Shown piece by piece: positions 61,809 to 64,000 of a stretch of 64,000 nucleotides of DNA. Position 1 is the stretch's first letter; each line of letters opens with the position of its first letter. The position numbers and the translations under genes are program-made. This DNA is from Acidisoma sp. L85 (GTDB taxonomy: Bacteria > Pseudomonadota > Alphaproteobacteria > Acetobacterales > Acetobacteraceae): NCBI RefSeq assembly GCF_009765865.1, contig NZ_LMUQ01000049.1, forward strand, positions 170,400 through 234,399. Direction: 5' to 3'. Below the pieces are notes generated by a model that saw nothing but the letters and a program-made list of their open reading frames with translations, was not told the DNA's origin and did no database searches.

Positions 61809-61949
61809 TGTCGCTCCAATCAAAATGATCCTCGCTCGCAGCCACAGCAGCGTTGAGAAGAGGGCGCAGATGCATGGCGGGCCTGTCAGTTATCAACCCG
61901 CTCACAGTGCTGATAAGAGTGAGTCCTAACAAAACTAAACCGCTTCGAC

Positions 61950-61965
61950 TGTGAGTAATCTCACA
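61950..61965. promoter_or_regulatory. perfect TGTGA-N6-TCACA palindrome (CRP/FNR-type site)
   Basis: TGTGAGTAATCTCACA exactly matches the enterobacterial CRP consensus half-sites. The flanking CGAC is shared with the second site at 62507. Binding by a CRP/FNR-family regulator is plausible; which one is unknown. Confidence 0.55.
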
Positions 61966-62114
61966 CTGCCGCCGGTTCTCTTCGAAAGGCGTAGCCCGTT
62001 GTCGTGATCCTAGAGCAAGGCTTGCTGGCTGCTTTGTTTCTGCGGCATAAGCGTGATCGAAAAGGCAATCCCGCTGTGTGGTAGATCACTGCGCGGCGAT
62101 CCGGAAGTCGCGAT

Positions 62115-62134
62115 CCTGTCTCCGCAAAGACAGG
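62115..62134 (+). promoter_or_regulatory. hairpin abutting the microprotein ribosome-binding site
   Basis: CCTGTCT (62115-62121) pairs perfectly with AGACAGG (62128-62134). The right arm runs into the strong AGGAGGTGG ribosome-binding site of the gene at 62145, so folding would hide part of it. This may regulate translation. Confidence 0.45.
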
Positions 62135-62144
62135 AGGTGGCGAA

Positions 62145-62225
62145 ATGCTTCCGTATATCAAGGCGGTCGGGGCAGTGATGGGATTAGTCGCTATCTGGGT
62201 CGCAATGGTGCAATTTGGGGCGTGA
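62145..62225 (+). CDS. 26-residue hydrophobic microprotein
   Basis: A short frame with an excellent ribosome-binding site (AGGAGG, then TGGCGAA before the ATG). The product MLPYIKAVGAVMGLVAIWVA continues with six more residues and ends in a stop, and would be a single membrane-spanning helix. Very short single-helix proteins of this type often bind larger membrane complexes. No family recognised; translation rests on the ribosome-binding site and the hydrophobic pattern. Confidence 0.5.
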   Translation: MLPYIKAVGAVMGLVAIWVAMVQFGA

Positions 62226-62292
62226 TGGTCCGAAGGTTGTGCGCATCCTCAGCCTGGTCTTTTAGTAGGCGAGCGATTAGCGAGAGGCGCGG

Positions 62293-62385
62293 CTAGTAGT
62301 CGCAAAACCCGCGCGGGATTATGAGTGCAAGCGCAACAACCGCCATCGCTGCGAAATACAACGCTGCAACGGTTATTATTCGCAC
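62293..62385 (-). CDS. possible 30-residue membrane microprotein
   Basis: A minus-strand frame with a GTG start giving VRIITVAALYFAAMAVVALA, a single helix, and a short polar end GFCDY. AAGGGA lies about 10 bases upstream. An extension to an ATA codon at 62403 would add RDPLW-type residues. Coding status is uncertain. Confidence 0.3.
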   Translation of the reverse strand: MRIITVAALYFAAMAVVALALIIPRGFCDY

Positions 62386-62506
62386 CCAGAGAGGATCCCT
62401 TATGAGTTCAAAAAGTTGTTGTTAGGCCACAGATGGAGCTGGAAGCGGGGTGCTAGTTCCGCTCCCAGCGGCGGTGACAAAAATGCCCGCTCAAAAGGTA
62501 TCCGAC

Positions 62507-62522
62507 TGTGACTTACATCACA
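62507..62522. promoter_or_regulatory. second perfect TGTGA-N6-TCACA palindrome (CRP/FNR-type site)
   Basis: TGTGACTTACATCACA carries the same half-sites as 61950-61965 and is likewise preceded by CGAC. It lies near the 3' side of the gene at 62612-62833 and upstream of the small leftward gene at 62293. Confidence 0.55.
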
Positions 62523-62611
62523 GCGCCGCGTTCCAGAATTACCGACTCTGTCTTCGTGCAGGTGGGACGGAGCGATGTGCTTCCCGGCGACATCTCCGTC
62601 TTGGGACGCGA

Positions 62612-62833
62612 TCAGTCAGCAGCCAAGAGGCCTTCACTCGCTAATCGAGCGGATTCGTCAGCGGTCAGCGTTTCGGGGCGTGAGAGACGGCGCATAAACC
62701 TGCCGTCCAAGCCGTAGACTGCGCCGTCCCGAAATGTGCCGATCTTCCGATTGGCGGCCTCGGTGAAGACCTCGCCGTTTATGACCCGGACAACTTGATT
62801 GGGGTGACCATATAGAATGAATTCTTTCATCAA
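62612..62833 (-). CDS. small hypothetical protein
   Basis: A 73-residue soluble protein starting MMKEFILYGHPNQVVRVING, with beta-strand-like first half and charged helical end (TADESARLASEGLLAA). The second Met may be the true start. The sequence is protein-like with a normal mix of residues, but I recognise no family and the ribosome-binding site is weak. Confidence 0.45.
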   Translation of the reverse strand: MMKEFILYGHPNQVVRVINGEVFTEAANRKIGTFRDGAVYGLDGRFMRRLSRPETLTADESARLASEGLLAAD

Positions 62834-63279
62834 ATTCTTTGTCCCGTTGAAAATGCGGCGCTAGGGTTCAACCCCGTGCTCGAGGCTCTGCATGGCCTGT
62901 GCCAGACCCAACTCGAGAGGCCGCCGAATTGCTTACGGCCGTGATAAGGGGTCTTTTTGCCAAGCGATCCATAAGTCAAGCTTAGCCAGGTGCGGTTGTT
63001 GCAAGCGAACGCCAATGAGGGTTCCTTTGCCGGAGAGTGGCGCCTTTCGCACGATCAAGCGGTTGCAACTAGCGTTATCATTTAATCACGCTACTACAAC
63101 CGGAGAGAGCAGACAAGACCAAAGAAAACACGGAAAAGTATATTTTGGCTATCTTCTCGTCGATGGACAATGGCCTCGGATGTTGAGTTCGAAGAAGCGG
63201 CTTTTGGAAGCAGAACTCGAAAGCTTTTCATCGGGAGGCTCTCATCATTGCTTTCCGCCTCTGAATAGGCGACTCACGC
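62834..63279. other. region without supported genes
   Basis: Open frames crossing this stretch (including a 189-residue plus-strand one) have no ribosome-binding site and the composition of an antisense frame to the methyltransferase. AT-rich patches occur around 63070-63150. No repeat or RNA gene was recognised. Confidence 0.4.
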
Positions 63280-63993
63280 TCAGTTGCGAGTATATATTCG
63301 TCCGTAGGCGACGCCCATTTTATACGCTCTCTCCGGATCATCCGACACCCGCGCTTCAGCGAACATGCGATCTCCCCATACTTCCTCACGCACCACGTCG
63401 AAGCCGGCGTCGCTTAGCATATCGACAACGCACAAACGGTTGGGTGACCAGAAGTTCGTGATGTCGCCGGCGAGTGAGTCGCCCTTGTAGTATCTGGCCA
63501 TAGCGAAATCTGGGCTTGGGGAGTTGTCGCAGTGGGTTTCTAGGAAGAGAGTTCCACTGCAGAGCGCGCGCAGCTTGTGAAAGGCTCTCATCATGTCTGG
63601 CAAATGGTAAAGAACGCCTAGAAAAAGCACTATTCCAAATTGACCCAGACGCTCAGTGTCCAGGTCAAATATATTGGCGTGCTCGTAGGCGAAGCTTCGT
63701 CCCGTTAGCGTCTCCATGACACCAAACCCATGCCTATCCTTCGAACGGAAATCCACGGCTGTCACCTCGCCGCCTTTTTCAGCAGCCCGCAGCGTAAAAA
63801 AGCCGTCTGACGCACCAATATCCAATACACGTTGACCGCTGACGCGGTTGTCGATCCGGAGCTTGTTCCAAAGGTCCTGTGGATCATAAGACCCAGGAGT
63901 AACGAGGCCGGGGATAATTTCAAATTTATGATGCCAGCGACGAACTTTCCCAATAAGGGCCTTGGCATCGTCCAGCGAAATCAATTCGTTCAT
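63280..63993 (-). CDS. class I SAM-dependent methyltransferase (CmoB/DUF1698-like)
   Basis: A 237-residue cytoplasmic methyltransferase. It starts MNELISLDDAKALIGKVRRW, followed by the SAM-binding motif I VLDIGASDGFFTLRAAEKG, EVTAVDF with acidic ribose ligand, and the FGIVLFLGVLYHLPDM region, which is characteristic of the CmoB/DUF1698 tRNA-uridine-type group (VLYHxxxP). In CmoB the domain carboxymethylates tRNA wobble uridine; here only the methyltransferase core is present and the same role is not assured. The start is only 7 bases from the window edge. Confidence 0.85.
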   Translation of the reverse strand: MNELISLDDAKALIGKVRRWHHKFEIIPGLVTPGSYDPQDLWNKLRIDNRVSGQRVLDIGASDGFFTLRAAEKGGEVTAVDFRSKDRHGFGVMETLTGRSFAYEHANIFDLDTERLGQFGIVLFLGVLYHLPDMMRAFHKLRALCSGTLFLETHCDNSPSPDFAMARYYKGDSLAGDITNFWSPNRLCVVDMLSDAGFDVVREEVWGDRMFAEARVSDDPERAYKMGVAYGRIYTRN

Positions 63994-64000
63994 TGATGGT

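Larger units (their letters stand above)
61809..62144. other. intergenic region with CRP-type palindrome and hairpin
   Basis: Non-coding, lower in GC than the flanks. It holds the palindrome at 61950-61965 and, just before the microprotein, the hairpin at 62115-62134. Confidence 0.5.

Noticed and set aside
62892-63461. 189-residue plus-strand frame near the right end
   Set aside because: Its 3' third is antisense to the methyltransferase gene and the rest has no protein character or ribosome-binding site.
1-64000. Mobile elements and CRISPR arrays
   Set aside because: No transposase, integrase, terminal inverted repeats with target duplications, or regularly spaced direct repeats were seen on either strand by reading.

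Overview
The window reads as a contiguous piece of chromosome from a GC-rich Gram-negative bacterium, most likely an alphaproteobacterium of the Hyphomicrobiales (Beijerinckiaceae, Methylobacterium or Bosea-like). This is inferred from family content: an entericidin-like lipoprotein, a protein with MKPM repeats, a DUF2934 protein, ZntB, DUF1003, PRC-barrel and fasciclin proteins, and outer-membrane and Bat-type envelope proteins. I could not run a taxonomic search. There is no rRNA, CRISPR array, transposase or integrase. Coding is dense on both strands, and the last 3 kb looks looser and more accessory.

Layout. 0-7 kb: end of a polyamine-type ABC transporter, an amidase, a flavin-binding protein, a truncated outer-membrane protein, an entericidin-like lipoprotein, DUF1810, and an SDR/FAD-oxidase pair. 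7.5-14.3 kb: a tightly overlapping three-gene unit (transglutaminase-DUF2126, circularly permuted ATP-grasp plus alpha-E, transglutaminase), a predicted peptide-ligation and cleavage system. 14.3-20.8 kb: TPR-GGDEF and LuxR-type regulators, a DUF2786/HExxH pair, a small lipoprotein and a lone ATP-grasp enzyme. 21-33 kb: a co-directional run of an alpha/beta hydrolase, DUF4105, formylglycine-generating enzyme, sulfatase, MoxR ATPase, DUF58, DUF4381, two VWA proteins, a TPR protein and a BatD-like protein. The last seven genes are almost all coupled by ATGA overlaps. This is the most striking locus: a sulfatase and its activating enzyme placed directly ahead of a MoxR/VWA chaperone-like complex.

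33-48 kb: small secreted or stress-type proteins, MFS transporters, ZntB, a degenerate tRNA-like element, a periplasmic binding protein with an M24 peptidase, and fasciclin and DUF2934 proteins. 48-57 kb: an SDR/TetR divergent pair with palindromic operators, then poxB facing a fumC-malic enzyme-ThrE operon. Together these can turn fumarate into malate, pyruvate and acetate and export amino acids. 57-64 kb: DUF4337, PRC-barrel, DUF1003, MFS, a VOC protein, a broken SDR, a small lipoprotein, then a sparse zone with microproteins, two perfect TGTGA-N6-TCACA palindromes, a possible tRNA 3' remnant and a methyltransferase.

Two otherwise intact genes (the DUF2126 gene at 7554 and moxR at 26797) have a good ribosome-binding site positioned on CTG and ATC codons respectively. 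They either use non-AUG initiation or carry start-codon mutations.
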